Counted from the stretch's first letter, positions 34,138-43,515 are shown. The stretch is 64,000 nucleotides of DNA from JACKOB01 sp024234575 (GCA_051208035.1 JBPJFZ010000008.1:62001-126000), one strand, 5' to 3'. Program-made: numbers and translations. Notes: generated by a model not told the origin, from the letters alone.

Positions 34138-35127
34138 ATGAATACCAATCGAAATGCTTTGTACAGTGCTCTTTTTCTTTCAATAACGCTCGGTCTCACT
34201 GGTTGTGGTGGGTCAAGCGACAGCAATACAACAACAGAAGCGCCTGTGACTTCTGATGATGCAGGTTCTGGCACTCCAACAAGTGGCTCATCTGAGACAA
34301 AAGTTTTTACCGTGGCGGTCGGGACTGATATTAATACGAAAAGTAATGCGTTGTTGTCACTTAACCCCGGTGGTCCGGGTGGTTCGCCTAACCAAAGTCT
34401 GCGGGGAGGGGATATCATTATCGGTAGCTATGGTCAGGATAATATTCTGATTGGTGGGCTTGGTGTTGACGTGCTGGTGGGTGAAGCAGGTGACGATATT
34501 CTCATCGGTGGAACGGAGGATTTCAATTCAAGTGTAGATGGTGATGGCAAAGGTGCAGATAACCGTGATCGCGCTTTTGGGAATAATGGCAACGATACCT
34601 TTATCTGGGCGCCAGGCGATGGTAGTGATTTCTTTGATGGCGGCAGTGGCACGGATGTGTTGGTGCTTGGGGTGCTGGGTGAGCAACGGAACAGCGATGG
34701 TACAACCGCTGGGGCACCATTTTTTAACGTGAGCCCGCCGACGAAGCCTGATAGTCAGGATTTTGATGGTATTTTTCTTGACGCAAACAATACACCTGTT
34801 GTGAATGTTTCGACATCTCCTGGGTTTTGTACGCTGGTTGATAGCGCGTTAAATGCAGATGTGCTCGGTCTTATTGGTGTGGATCATATTGTCAGGTTCT
34901 CATTGCGATCTATCGCTAATGACTTCGATGCGGGTATAAAAACCGATGACGATGGCTTGCGTGTCGCTGTGAGTGTTCGCAATGTTGAGTATGTCGTCTG
35001 TGCGCCGAGACTGCTAGTAGATGGTGGCTCGTTAGATAATATTGAGGTACTGGATCTCACTTCGACACCTCCAACGATTGCACTCATGTCTGAATTGCCG
35101 GATTATGTGGTGCAAATGATTCGATAG
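34138..35127 (+). CDS. RTX-repeat lipoprotein, paralogue 2
   Basis: 329 residues. The lipobox GLTGC gives a lipidated Cys23, followed by a Ser/Thr/Gly-rich linker (~24-60). RTX-like repeats at ~95-180 (GGLGVDVLVGEAGDDILIGG, AFGNNGNDTFIW, GDGSDFFDGGSGTDVLVL) and the C-terminal domain (SQDFDGIFLDANN, GFCTLVDSA, IGVDHIVRFSLRS, LRVAVSVRNVEYVVCAP, IEVLDL) match paralogue 1 segment by segment. It is therefore a membrane-anchored copy of the secreted protein. Encoded 121 bp after it and 52 bp before an ECF sigma gene; the four genes look like one unit. Confidence 0.82.
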   Translation: MNTNRNALYSALFLSITLGLTGCGGSSDSNTTTEAPVTSDDAGSGTPTSGSSETKVFTVAVGTDINTKSNALLSLNPGGPGGSPNQSLRGGDIIIGSYGQDNILIGGLGVDVLVGEAGDDILIGGTEDFNSSVDGDGKGADNRDRAFGNNGNDTFIWAPGDGSDFFDGGSGTDVLVLGVLGEQRNSDGTTAGAPFFNVSPPTKPDSQDFDGIFLDANNTPVVNVSTSPGFCTLVDSALNADVLGLIGVDHIVRFSLRSIANDFDAGIKTDDDGLRVAVSVRNVEYVVCAPRLLVDGGSLDNIEVLDLTSTPPTIALMSELPDYVVQMIR

Positions 35128-35179
35128 AGGGAATGGGTCCCTGGGCAAAACCGGGGACTTACCGGCGATAGATGGAACT

Positions 35180-35746
35180 ATGAACGAAAACACCAGTGCG
35201 GATGAGCTGGAAAGCTTATTGGCGAAAATAGCACTCAAAGATCAGGCGGCACTGCAGCAGTTGTATAAGTTGGTTGCGGGTCGTTTAAATGGTGTTGCTA
35301 TGAAAATACTCAATGATACGGACTTATCCAATGATGTTTTGCAGGAAACCTTTTTGCAGATCTGGAATAATGCCGGTGAGTATCATCGTCATTTGAGCGA
35401 GCCGATGACCTGGATGACTTCATTGTTACGATATCGCACTTTGGACAAACTGAAAGCCGAAACACGCGAAAAGAAAAGACGCGACCAGCATGAAGAAGTG
35501 CAGTCGCTTTTTGATGAAAATGGTGAATCATCACCACTGACGCAGATGTTGCGAAAAAATAGCGATAATCAATTAGATATCTGTTTGCAATCACTGGAAG
35601 CGCTTAATCGAAACGCCATTTTAATGGCTTATTACTACGGTTATAACCGCGAAGATATTGCCATTCATCTTGAACAACCCGTTAATACGATAAAGTCCTG
35701 GCTGAAAAGGGGACTCACGAGGTTAGCAGAATGCCTGGGCCATTGA
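35180..35746 (+). CDS. ECF-type sigma factor paired with an RskA-like anti-sigma
   Basis: 188 residues. Region 2: ALQQLYKLVAGRLNGVAMKILNDTDLSNDVLQETFLQIWNNA and MTWMTSLLRYRTLDKL. Region 4: LEALNRNAILMAYYYGYNREDIAIHLEQPVNTIKSWLKRGLTRL. These match SigK-type ECF factors that are held by RskA-type membrane anti-sigmas. Its 3' end overlaps the anti-sigma gene by 16 bp, a typical stoichiometric coupling. The likely regulon includes the RTX genes just upstream (inference). Confidence 0.92.
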   Translation: MNENTSADELESLLAKIALKDQAALQQLYKLVAGRLNGVAMKILNDTDLSNDVLQETFLQIWNNAGEYHRHLSEPMTWMTSLLRYRTLDKLKAETREKKRRDQHEEVQSLFDENGESSPLTQMLRKNSDNQLDICLQSLEALNRNAILMAYYYGYNREDIAIHLEQPVNTIKSWLKRGLTRLAECLGH

Positions 35747-36474
35747 GATATCAAGATCCGAAGTTGCAAGATCTGCTGGCAGCCAATTACGTAATTGGTA
35801 CATTGCGGGGCCAAGCGAGAACGCGTTTTGAAAAGCTTATGCAGCAGGATAGCAACATCGCCCAGCGCGTCAGGCAGTGGGAAAGCAAACTGCAAACCGT
35901 CCATGCGGTCACGCCATCGGTCGCACCTCAACGTAATACCTGGCAGAAAATTACTCAGGCGATCAACAATACGTCGAACCAGATGATGGAAACGCTATTA
36001 AGCAAACTTCGTTTCTATAAATTTGTATCAGCCTTTGCAGTGACATTTGCTCTGGTGCTGAGTGTTTATTCATACACGACCATCAGCAACGTAGACCCCG
36101 ATGCGAAAATTAACTATGTGGCGGTAATGCAAAATGAGGCTGGCCAGCCAACCATGGTCGCCACGTTAAAACAAACAGGTCGGTTGTTAGCCCTGGATTT
36201 ACTGCAAAACCCTAAAATTGAGCCAGATAAAGATATTCAACTTTGGACAATATCCAAAGAAGACGGCTCTTTTAAAAGCCTTGGGTTGATCAACATCGAC
36301 AAGCGGGTCGAAATCGCTCTGACGAAACCTGAGTGGGGACTGATAAAAGACGCAGAGTTTCTTGTTGTCTCAATCGAAAGCAAAGGCGGCTCTACCACCG
36401 GTTTGCCCAGTGACAAAATTATTACCAAAGGGCTTTGTGTAAAAGTAGAAGGCTGGGAAGCAAAAACCAGCTAG
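35731..36474 (+). CDS. Membrane anti-sigma factor (RskA-type)
   Basis: 247 residues: a cytoplasmic N-terminal anti-sigma domain (~1-85, LQDLLAANYVIGTLRGQARTRFEKLM then VRQWESKL), one transmembrane helix near 95-115 (FVSAFAVTFALVLSVYSY), and a periplasmic RskA C-domain (YVAVMQNEAGQPTMVATLKQTG, LLALDLLQ, IQLWTISKEDGSFKSLGLI). It would hold the neighbouring sigma factor inactive until regulated proteolysis. It overlaps the sigma gene. A short AGATAG/CTATCT dyad lies just after the stop. Confidence 0.9.
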   Translation: MPGPLRYQDPKLQDLLAANYVIGTLRGQARTRFEKLMQQDSNIAQRVRQWESKLQTVHAVTPSVAPQRNTWQKITQAINNTSNQMMETLLSKLRFYKFVSAFAVTFALVLSVYSYTTISNVDPDAKINYVAVMQNEAGQPTMVATLKQTGRLLALDLLQNPKIEPDKDIQLWTISKEDGSFKSLGLINIDKRVEIALTKPEWGLIKDAEFLVVSIESKGGSTTGLPSDKIITKGLCVKVEGWEAKTS

Positions 36475-36531
36475 ATCGTTCTTTATTTCGAAGATAGAAC
36501 TATCTGGCACTGTCTCCTCTCAACAGGGTTC

Positions 36532-36552
36532 GGCAATAGCTATTCTATTGCC
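36532..36552 (-). terminator. Hairpin at the 3' end of nasA
   Basis: GGCAATAG and CTATTGCC form a perfect 8-bp stem with a 5-nt loop overlapping the nasA stop codon, between convergent nasA and anti-sigma genes. No T-run follows on either strand, so strength is uncertain. Confidence 0.4.
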
Positions 36553-39259
36553 TGGTTGCATCAACCAACTGCTGTAATTCAGGAATACAAGAGCCACAGT
36601 TGGTGCCTGCATTCAGACATTTTCCTATCGCGGCGACGTCTTTCAGTCCTTGTGATCGAATGGCATCGGTGATGGTGGTTTCTCCCACATTAAAACAGGC
36701 ACAGATGGTTTTTCCGGTCGACTTAGCGCCAATGGGAGGCTTGCCAGAAAGCAGCGACATCCGTTCATTTTGGTCAAGTGCCTCTTTCTCAAACAAACTG
36801 GTTAACCAGGCAGAATCCGCTTTGACTTGTTTTGATGAGATAAAAATAACGCTCTCGAGCTTGTCACCGATAAACCGCGCGCCGCGATAGGTACCAGCTT
36901 TTTTATCAAGATAATCGATCCATTCTGGTGGCTCATTCTTATCGCATAGCCACTCTCTGGCGTGCACGGGCCAGTTGACAATATTCGCATCGTCAGCCAG
37001 ATCATAACGATAATAATAACTGCCTGGCACGATAACGCGGTAAGCACTTTCGATAGCCTCCAGCTTGCGACGGCTTAATACGAAACCAGACCAGTTTTCA
37101 GCGTAGGGGGTAATCCGCACTGGGGTGTGCTTGCTTTCTGGTTGTCCTGATAGGGGATCAGTTACCGGGTTAACCAGTGCACCGGCACGCCCCCGAGAGG
37201 CGAACTGAGCGGTCCAATGCATGGGCACAAAGAGTGAGCCAGGCTTTTGTGATTGGGTGACAACAGCTCGTGCCAGCATAAAGCCATAGGTCGTGGTGAG
37301 CTTGGCAATATTGCCTTCGATAATGCCCAACGCATTGGCATCAACCGGGTGAATTTCGACAAATGGTTCAGGCTTGTGCTGGTTAAGTCGTCGGGCCAGT
37401 GCTGTGCGGGTCATGGTGTGCCACTGATCACGCACGCGGCCGGTGTTAAGGATCAGTGGGTAGTGTTGATCAACTTTTTTTGCCGGTTTTATTGGCGTTA
37501 ATTCAACCATGCGTGCCTTGCCATCGTCGGTGTTAAAGCCTCCTTCAGCGAAAAAACGGGATTGATCTTGTGTGCCTGATGCGTTCACGGGCCAAACAGT
37601 GGGTTGCAGAGCATCATACTCTTCGATGCTCAGGCGGCTAATACCATCGAGATTAAAAAGTCGCTGCTTGCCTTCGTTGTTGTTTTCAAAGGCACTAAGC
37701 CGGGCGTGTTCGGCAAAAATTTCGGCAGGGTGACTGTAATTGAATGCCTCCTGAAACCCCATGGCTTGTGCTACCTGACTGACTATCCACCAATCTGGTT
37801 GGGCTTCTGCGACAGGGGGTAAAAAACTGCGTTGCCGGGAGATTCGTCGCTCGGTGTTGGTGACGGTACCGTCTTTTTCTCCCCAGCCTTGTGCCGGTAG
37901 TAAAACATTAGCACAGGCGGTGGTGTCAGTTTGAGCGATGCAGTCCGAGACGACGACGAAGTCACATTGCTCAAGCGCCGCTTTTACCCGGTCAGCATCG
38001 GGCAGGCTGACTACGGGGTTAGTGGCCATAATCCAAATGGCTTTTATTGTGCCTTGTTCAACTGCTTTAAACATGTCTACTGCCGCGAGACCTGGTTTGG
38101 TGGCCATGTTCGTCGACTGCCAAAACCTTCCGACGCGGTCTATATCCGCGGCAGTGAAATCCATGTGAGCGGCAAGTTGGTTGGCCAGTCCGCCTACTTC
38201 TCGCCCACCCATTGCATTGGGTTGCCCTGTTAGTGAGAGCGGGGTGGCTCCAGGAAGGCCAATTCTGCCGGTTGCCAAGTGGCAGTTAATAATCGCGTTA
38301 CCTTTATCTGTGCCAGAAGATGATTGATTTATCCCCTGGGAAAAGGCGGTCACTGTTTTGTCGGTTTGTGCAAACCAATGAAAGAAGGTTGCCACATCCT
38401 GGTGGCTAAGAGCGCATTGCTCGGCGACGGCAGGAATGTTTGGCGTACTTTTCTGTGCCGATTTTATCGCTTTGCCAAACCCTGACACATGGGCATCAAG
38501 GTAGGGCAGGTTGAGCTTGCCATGCTCGCTAAGGTAGGCCAGTAAGCCGTTAAACAAGGCAACATCAGAACCTGGCTGCAATGGTAAATGCAAGTCGGCG
38601 ATATCACAGGTTGCCGTTTTGCGGGGGTCGATGACCACTACTTTTAAGTTTGGATTGGTTTGCTTCGCCTGACGGATACGCTGGAACAAAATCGGATGGC
38701 ACCAGGCAGTATTAGAACCTGTCAGTACGATGAGGTTTGCCTCTTCAAGGTCGGCGTAGCTACCAGGAACTACATCCTCTCCGAAGGCGCGTTTGTGGGC
38801 GGCAACCGCCGATGACATGCAGAGGCGGGAATTGGTGTCGATATTCGCCGAACCGATAAACCCTTTCATGAGTTTATTGGCGACATAGTAGTCTTCTGTG
38901 AGAAGTTGTCCGGATGCATAAAAGGCCACAGCGTCGGCCCCGTGTTCGGCAATAACCTGGCTGAATTTCTCTGCTACGTGTTTAATTGCAGTTTGCCAGT
39001 CGACTGTTTGGCCGTTAATGCTCGGAGCCAGCAGCCTGCCTTCTGTACCGATGGTTTCACCCAGCGCACTTCCCTTAGAGCAAAGTTTGCCAAAATTTGC
39101 CGGGTGCGTGCTATCGCCGGTGACCGTTACCTTACGGCTGCTGAGTTCATCAACTCTGGCCTTAATGCCGCAGCCTACGCCGCAATAGGCGCAGGTAGTT
39201 GCGATGGTTTGCTGCGTTTCGGTCGCTGTCGTCGGAATCTTGTTGACTGTTGACATCAT
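36545..39259 (-). CDS. nasA: Assimilatory nitrate reductase, molybdopterin catalytic subunit with C-terminal BFD-like domain
   Basis: A 904-residue cytoplasmic enzyme reducing nitrate to nitrite. Cys23, Cys26, Cys30 and Cys60 ligate the N-terminal 4Fe-4S cluster (CAYCGVGC). Molybdopterin-dinucleotide-binding stretches include NTNSRLCMSSAVA, GSNTAWCHPI and MATNPVVSLPDADRVKAALE. A C-terminal BFD-like 2Fe-2S domain (~848-900: ICACFNVGETTITDAIRSQG, CLNAGTNCGSCIPEL) is typical of NasA types. No Tat signal, as expected for the assimilatory form. It is the last gene of a nirB-nirD-nasA operon; no nitrate transporter or cofactor gene lies in the window. Confidence 0.95.
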   Translation of the reverse strand: MMSTVNKIPTTATETQQTIATTCAYCGVGCGIKARVDELSSRKVTVTGDSTHPANFGKLCSKGSALGETIGTEGRLLAPSINGQTVDWQTAIKHVAEKFSQVIAEHGADAVAFYASGQLLTEDYYVANKLMKGFIGSANIDTNSRLCMSSAVAAHKRAFGEDVVPGSYADLEEANLIVLTGSNTAWCHPILFQRIRQAKQTNPNLKVVVIDPRKTATCDIADLHLPLQPGSDVALFNGLLAYLSEHGKLNLPYLDAHVSGFGKAIKSAQKSTPNIPAVAEQCALSHQDVATFFHWFAQTDKTVTAFSQGINQSSSGTDKGNAIINCHLATGRIGLPGATPLSLTGQPNAMGGREVGGLANQLAAHMDFTAADIDRVGRFWQSTNMATKPGLAAVDMFKAVEQGTIKAIWIMATNPVVSLPDADRVKAALEQCDFVVVSDCIAQTDTTACANVLLPAQGWGEKDGTVTNTERRISRQRSFLPPVAEAQPDWWIVSQVAQAMGFQEAFNYSHPAEIFAEHARLSAFENNNEGKQRLFNLDGISRLSIEEYDALQPTVWPVNASGTQDQSRFFAEGGFNTDDGKARMVELTPIKPAKKVDQHYPLILNTGRVRDQWHTMTRTALARRLNQHKPEPFVEIHPVDANALGIIEGNIAKLTTTYGFMLARAVVTQSQKPGSLFVPMHWTAQFASRGRAGALVNPVTDPLSGQPESKHTPVRITPYAENWSGFVLSRRKLEAIESAYRVIVPGSYYYRYDLADDANIVNWPVHAREWLCDKNEPPEWIDYLDKKAGTYRGARFIGDKLESVIFISSKQVKADSAWLTSLFEKEALDQNERMSLLSGKPPIGAKSTGKTICACFNVGETTITDAIRSQGLKDVAAIGKCLNAGTNCGSCIPELQQLVDATRQ

Positions 39260-39354
39260 AACTCTCAGTAACGGAGGGTGAAAAAAGCGAATATGTGTTT
39301 CTTTCTGCCACCACAGGCCGATTACTCAGGCAGATTACTTAAGTACCGCCTGCT

Positions 39355-39672
39355 TTACGCCCTGTTTAGTGTAACGTACACCAGGCCATCTTCGACACGG
39401 GTTTGGTAGGTTTGCGTGCAGCCTGTGTCGAAGCCTTGTGCTTCGCCATTTTCAAGGCTAATGACCCAGTTATGCAAGGGGCAGGTTACGGCGTTGCCAT
39501 GCACGATGCCTTGTGACAGTGCCCCTCCTTTGTGGGGACACCTATCCCGCAGGGCAAAGACCTGGTCGTCCCGGGTTCGAAAAATGGCAATATCTTCTTC
39601 CGCTCCGCGGATAACTCTTGCGCTCAGTGGCTCGATATCTTCGAGCCTGCCTACTTTAATCCAGTTTGCCAT
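39355..39672 (-). CDS. nirD: Nitrite reductase (NADH) small subunit, Rieske-type
   Basis: A 105-residue protein with the Rieske-like 2Fe-2S signature CPHKGG (~43-48) and CPLHNW (~64-69). It assists NirB in reducing nitrite to ammonium. Length and the C-terminal TYQTRVEDGLVYV fit NirD. It lies between nirB (54 bp upstream) and nasA (95 bp downstream). Confidence 0.95.
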   Translation of the reverse strand: MANWIKVGRLEDIEPLSARVIRGAEEDIAIFRTRDDQVFALRDRCPHKGGALSQGIVHGNAVTCPLHNWVISLENGEAQGFDTGCTQTYQTRVEDGLVYVTLNRA

Positions 39673-39726
39673 GGTTGGCGTATCTCCATTAAATAAGTCG
39701 GTTGTACTTACGCTGGTTGTCTGTGG

Positions 39727-42180
39727 CTAATCAATGGTTGTTAATTGAATAGGCTCGAAATCTGACCTGGCCACACTACCACTGGCACGCTCGGCCCATG
39801 GGTCGATCTGCGCATATTTTTGCGATAGGGTAAAACGGTCGAAAAGTGCGCGACGTAACTCCGGGTTATCGAGCTCTTGCTTAATGTGTGTCAAACCAAC
39901 CCGTTCGATCCAGGGCGCTGTGCGCTCGTTGTGGTGGCCTTGCTCTCGGTACATCTGCATAAACGCGCCAGCGTACTCGATAACTTCCTCGTCAGTGCTT
40001 ACTTTGCAAAGGAAATCTGATACCCGCACTTTGATACCACCGTTCCCAGCGACATAGAGTTCCCAGCCAGAATCAACGGCCACGACACCAAAGTCTTTAA
40101 TGGTGGCTTCGGCACAGTTTCTCGGGCAGCCAGAGACGGCCATCTTGAATTTTGCCGGTGTCCAGGAGCCCCAGCTTAGTTTTTCCAGACGTACGCCCAT
40201 GCCGGTTGAGTCTTGCGTGCCAAAACGGCAAAACTCCGAACCCACGCAGGTTTTAACAGTGCGCAGCGCTTTACCATAGGCATGACCCGATACCATTCCA
40301 GCGTCGTTAAGGTCTTTCCAAATGGCTGGCAAGTCTTCCTTTTTAATACCTAGCAGGTCGATACGCTGGCCGCCGGTAACTTTAACGCAGGGAACCTCAT
40401 ATTTATCGGCCGCATCAGCAATGGCTCTTAGTTCTTTTGGTGTGGTCAGACCGCCCCACATGCGGGGTACGACACTGTAAGTGTTGTCCTTCTGGATGTT
40501 GGCGTGGGCGCGTTCGTTGATAAAGCGCGAGCTGGCATCATCCTTGTATTCTCCCGGCCATGCCGCCAAAAGATAGTAGTTAATGGCTGGTCGACAAACG
40601 TGGCAACCGTCGAGTTCTTTAAACTCCAGAAACTCTGAAACATCCCGAAAAGACATCAGCTTATTCGTGATGATTGCTTTGCGCACCACATCATGGCTAT
40701 GTATGGTGCAACGGCATAGCGGTTTCTCGCCAGAGGCTGGCTCATAGTCACCGCCTACAGTTGCCGCTAAAATTTGCTCAACCAGACCCGTGCAAGAGCC
40801 ACAAGAAGCTGAAGCCTTGGTTACTGATCTCACTTCATCCAGGGTGTACAAGTTTTGCTCGGTGACGGCTTTCACGATGTCGCCTTTGCATACGCCGTTA
40901 CAGCCGCAGACCTCGGCACTGTCAGGCAAGTTTGCTGCGGTGTTTAACCCTGCGTGGCCTGAGTCACCCATGTGCGCCTGGCCAAACAACAGGCTGTCAC
41001 GAAAATCGGCAACGTTGGTCTGGTCTTTCATCAGCTGAAAATACCAGGCACCATCTAGCGTATTGCCAAACATTACGGCGCCGACGATTTTGTCATCTTT
41101 AAGCACAACTTTCTTATAGATGCCCTTTTTGGGGTCCTGGAAAACAATGTCCTCGCTTGATTCGTCACCCTGAAAATCCCCTGCTGAGAACAGGTCAACC
41201 CCCGTAACCTTTAGTTTGGTGGAAGTGGCAAGGGATTTGTAGATGCCGATGCCAAACCCGGCGAGGTGGTTGGCACATACTTTTGCCTGATCCCATATGG
41301 GGGCGACCAATCCAAACAAATCACCGCGGTGTTGAATACATTCGCCGACAGCATAGATTTTCGGATCGAAAGTTTGCAGTGTGTCGTTGACGACGATGCC
41401 TTTGTCGCAATGAATACCTGCCGATTGGGCCAATGCGATGTTGGGTCGAATGCCAGCCGTCATCACGATGATATCCGCAGGTACTTCTTCGCCATCGGCA
41501 AATACCAGGCTTTTAACATTGCCTGCACCATCATCAAGAATTTCTTTCGAGGCGGTACCTGTTTTAAAGCGCAGCCCCTTGTCTTCAAGAGACTTGCGCA
41601 GCAATTGTGCCGACGGTTGGTCGAGCTGCCGGTTCATCAACGTGTCGACGTTATGCACAACGGTAACATTCATGCCTTGTTTGGCGAGACCGTTGGCGGC
41701 CTCAAGCCCTAATAAACCGCCGCCAATGACAATAGCATTCTTCTTGGTTTTGGCTGTTTGCAGCATTGTTTCAACATCGGCGATGTCTCGAAAGGCAATG
41801 ACCCCTTTGAGTTCGTGGCCGGGCAGGGGAATGATAAAAGGCGTGGCGCCGGTAGCGATAAGTAATCGATCATAATTTTCGGTTGTGCCATCCTCAGAGA
41901 TAACTTGTCGATTTTTGCGGTCGATTTTTACAACGTTCTTGCCTGCCCCGCAATGCAGGGTAATGTTGTTTTTCTCGTACCACGTGAAGTCATTAATCAT
42001 TATTTCTTCAATGGTCTTTTCGCCAGAGAGCACGGGTGAAAGCATAATACGATTGTAATTACCGTGGGGTTCTGCGCCAAAAACAGTAATGTCGTATCGG
42101 TCTGGGGCGAGTTTAAGCAGCTCTTCCACTGTTCTCATACCGGCCATGCCATTACCAATAACAATCAGTTTATCTTGCAT
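39727..42180 (-). CDS. nirB: Assimilatory nitrite reductase (NAD(P)H) large subunit
   Basis: 817 residues starting at MQDKLIVIGNG, where GGAG sits seven bases upstream of ATG 42180; an in-frame upstream start at 42237 is less likely. Order: FAD-binding Rossmann (VIGNGMAGMRTVEEL), NAD-binding (VIGGGLLGLEAANGLA), a BFD-like 2Fe-2S domain (CGCNGVCKGDIVKA, CGSCTGLV), then the sirohaem/4Fe-4S reductase half with CX5C (CVGSEFC) and CX3C (CPRNC). It catalyses six-electron reduction of nitrite to ammonium. First gene of the operon, preceded by a sigma54-like promoter. Confidence 0.96.
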   Translation of the reverse strand: MQDKLIVIGNGMAGMRTVEELLKLAPDRYDITVFGAEPHGNYNRIMLSPVLSGEKTIEEIMINDFTWYEKNNITLHCGAGKNVVKIDRKNRQVISEDGTTENYDRLLIATGATPFIIPLPGHELKGVIAFRDIADVETMLQTAKTKKNAIVIGGGLLGLEAANGLAKQGMNVTVVHNVDTLMNRQLDQPSAQLLRKSLEDKGLRFKTGTASKEILDDGAGNVKSLVFADGEEVPADIIVMTAGIRPNIALAQSAGIHCDKGIVVNDTLQTFDPKIYAVGECIQHRGDLFGLVAPIWDQAKVCANHLAGFGIGIYKSLATSTKLKVTGVDLFSAGDFQGDESSEDIVFQDPKKGIYKKVVLKDDKIVGAVMFGNTLDGAWYFQLMKDQTNVADFRDSLLFGQAHMGDSGHAGLNTAANLPDSAEVCGCNGVCKGDIVKAVTEQNLYTLDEVRSVTKASASCGSCTGLVEQILAATVGGDYEPASGEKPLCRCTIHSHDVVRKAIITNKLMSFRDVSEFLEFKELDGCHVCRPAINYYLLAAWPGEYKDDASSRFINERAHANIQKDNTYSVVPRMWGGLTTPKELRAIADAADKYEVPCVKVTGGQRIDLLGIKKEDLPAIWKDLNDAGMVSGHAYGKALRTVKTCVGSEFCRFGTQDSTGMGVRLEKLSWGSWTPAKFKMAVSGCPRNCAEATIKDFGVVAVDSGWELYVAGNGGIKVRVSDFLCKVSTDEEVIEYAGAFMQMYREQGHHNERTAPWIERVGLTHIKQELDNPELRRALFDRFTLSQKYAQIDPWAERASGSVARSDFEPIQLTTID

Positions 42181-42303
42181 TTTTGTCTCCGTATGCGCTG
42201 TGGCACCTGCATTCAACCCGGTTGATGCGTTTGCCACTCAGACACAGTTTTCTGGGGGCTTATGAGCGTAAAATCCGGGTGGTAAAAGTTTTTCTTAGCT
42301 AAT

Positions 42304-42318
42304 GCACAAAGAATGCCA
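42304..42318 (-). promoter_or_regulatory. Sigma54-like promoter for nirB-nirD-nasA
   Basis: On the minus strand TGGCATTCTTTGTGCAT has the -24 GG and -12 GC doublets exactly ten bases apart and matches most of the TGGCAC-N5-TTGCA consensus. It predicts transcription starting ~110 bp before the nirB ATG. It lies in the ~500-bp gap 42181-42678, which holds no gene that I can see. Confidence 0.6.
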
Positions 42319-42491
42319 GTGAAGTTTTATAGGTAATGATATGTTTGTTAACTATATGAATTTCATGAATTAATGGTATATTTCTAGTAGCTTGTCGCAG
42401 TTGTTTTCGTGTTGTTTTGCAGCGCTTCAGGATATGTAATGAAGCGTTTTGGGGAGTTGCGTTAAAGTAATGCGCTGTTACGGGGGTTTGG

Positions 42492-42508
42492 TGCACCAAA
42501 TGTGTGCA
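42492..42508. promoter_or_regulatory. NtrC-like enhancer site
   Basis: TGCACC-AAATG-TGTGCA fits the NtrC dyad TGCACY-N5-GGTGCA with one mismatch. It overlaps the 14-bp palindrome TTTGGTGCACCAAA (42487-42500). Its centre is ~190 bp upstream of the predicted sigma54 element, a usual enhancer distance. This supports nitrogen-limitation control of nirB-nirD-nasA. Confidence 0.55.
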
Positions 42509-42678
42509 TATTAAGTGTGTGGCCTGAAGAACAAAAATGAATAGATCCCTTTGTTAACAATCTACAGCTACTCATTGGGAAGCGTCTGCGACTTAGGGTA
42601 GGATGCGCGTTTGTCATTAATTGATGAGTTAAAAAGCATCAAAATACAGCTATTATTTTTAGTGTTGGTGGAAAGGCG

Positions 42679-43404
42679 TTGCTAAGCAATTTTTTACGTA
42701 AAAAAGCCCTGTCGTTTGAATATCATATTCGTTATTCGAAGCGTAAAACCCTGGGTATCTATATTTCATCCGGTGTGGTTGAAGTGCGTGCTCCGATGGG
42801 AGCCGAGCGTAAGTGGATCGACAGTTTTGTGCGTGAAAAAGCCGACTGGATAGAAGCAAAGCTGGTGCAACAGCAGGGTAAAGCACAAGAAGCCTTTCGC
42901 CTCGAAGATGAAGCGGATATAACGGTGCTGGGTGAGCTTTATCAAATTCGTGTGGTACAAGGTAGAAAAAATAGTGTCGATTGTGAACCGGGCTTTTTAA
43001 CGTTCACGGTGCGCGATGGGTTTTCGCCCTTATCAACGGTTACGCTAGAACCGCTATTCAGCCGCTGGCTGCGCAACCTCGCAACAGACTACATGGTGCC
43101 TAAGGCAGTTGAGTTTGCTGAGGCGTTAGGCGTTAGGCAGCGGCTGCAGAATGTTCGTTTTCGTCGCACCAAAACCAAATGGGGGCATTGTTCTAATCGT
43201 GGTGTCATTCAATTTAACTGGCTCATTATGTTAGCGCCCGCCGAGGTAGTCGAATACCTGATCGTGCATGAAGTTTGTCACTTGGTGCACCTTAATCACT
43301 CTGCGGGATACTGGGCTCTGGTGGCAACGCTCTGCCCGGATTATCGCCAACGCCGCAAATGGTTGCGTGATAATGAGCATCGTTATCGTATTATCGGCTT
43401 ATAA
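42679..43404 (+). CDS. YgjP-like zinc metallopeptidase family (DUF45/M48-related)
   Basis: 241 residues. The zinc site is HEVCHLVHLNHS (HExxH plus a further His), preceded by the family segments RYSKRKTLGIYISSGVVEVRAP, RRTKTKWGHCSNRGVIQFNW and LAPAEVVEYLIVHE. The family is soluble and related to SprT-like/WLM peptidases; physiological substrates are unknown. TTG 42679 is used as start with GGAAAGG directly upstream; there is no ATG before the conserved region. It is divergent from nirB. Confidence 0.88.
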   Translation: MLSNFLRKKALSFEYHIRYSKRKTLGIYISSGVVEVRAPMGAERKWIDSFVREKADWIEAKLVQQQGKAQEAFRLEDEADITVLGELYQIRVVQGRKNSVDCEPGFLTFTVRDGFSPLSTVTLEPLFSRWLRNLATDYMVPKAVEFAEALGVRQRLQNVRFRRTKTKWGHCSNRGVIQFNWLIMLAPAEVVEYLIVHEVCHLVHLNHSAGYWALVATLCPDYRQRRKWLRDNEHRYRIIGL

Positions 43405-43515
43405 ATTAAATGTCGTTAATTTCTAAATAACCCCTTTTAATTCTTAGTAATTGCCTACTACACTGGTTGGGTATTATTTTCTTTTCCCTTCATCCCATCT
43501 TGCGAGGAGCCCCCT

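Noticed and set aside
33132..35127. RTX genes as haemolysin-type toxins
   Set aside because: They are short, lack toxin or protease domains, carry Sec or lipoprotein signals, and no type I secretion or acyltransferase genes are present.
36545..39259. The molybdopterin gene as a formate dehydrogenase
   Set aside because: The nirB-nirD operon context and the C-terminal BFD-like domain fit assimilatory nitrate reductase; no formate dehydrogenase subunits are present.
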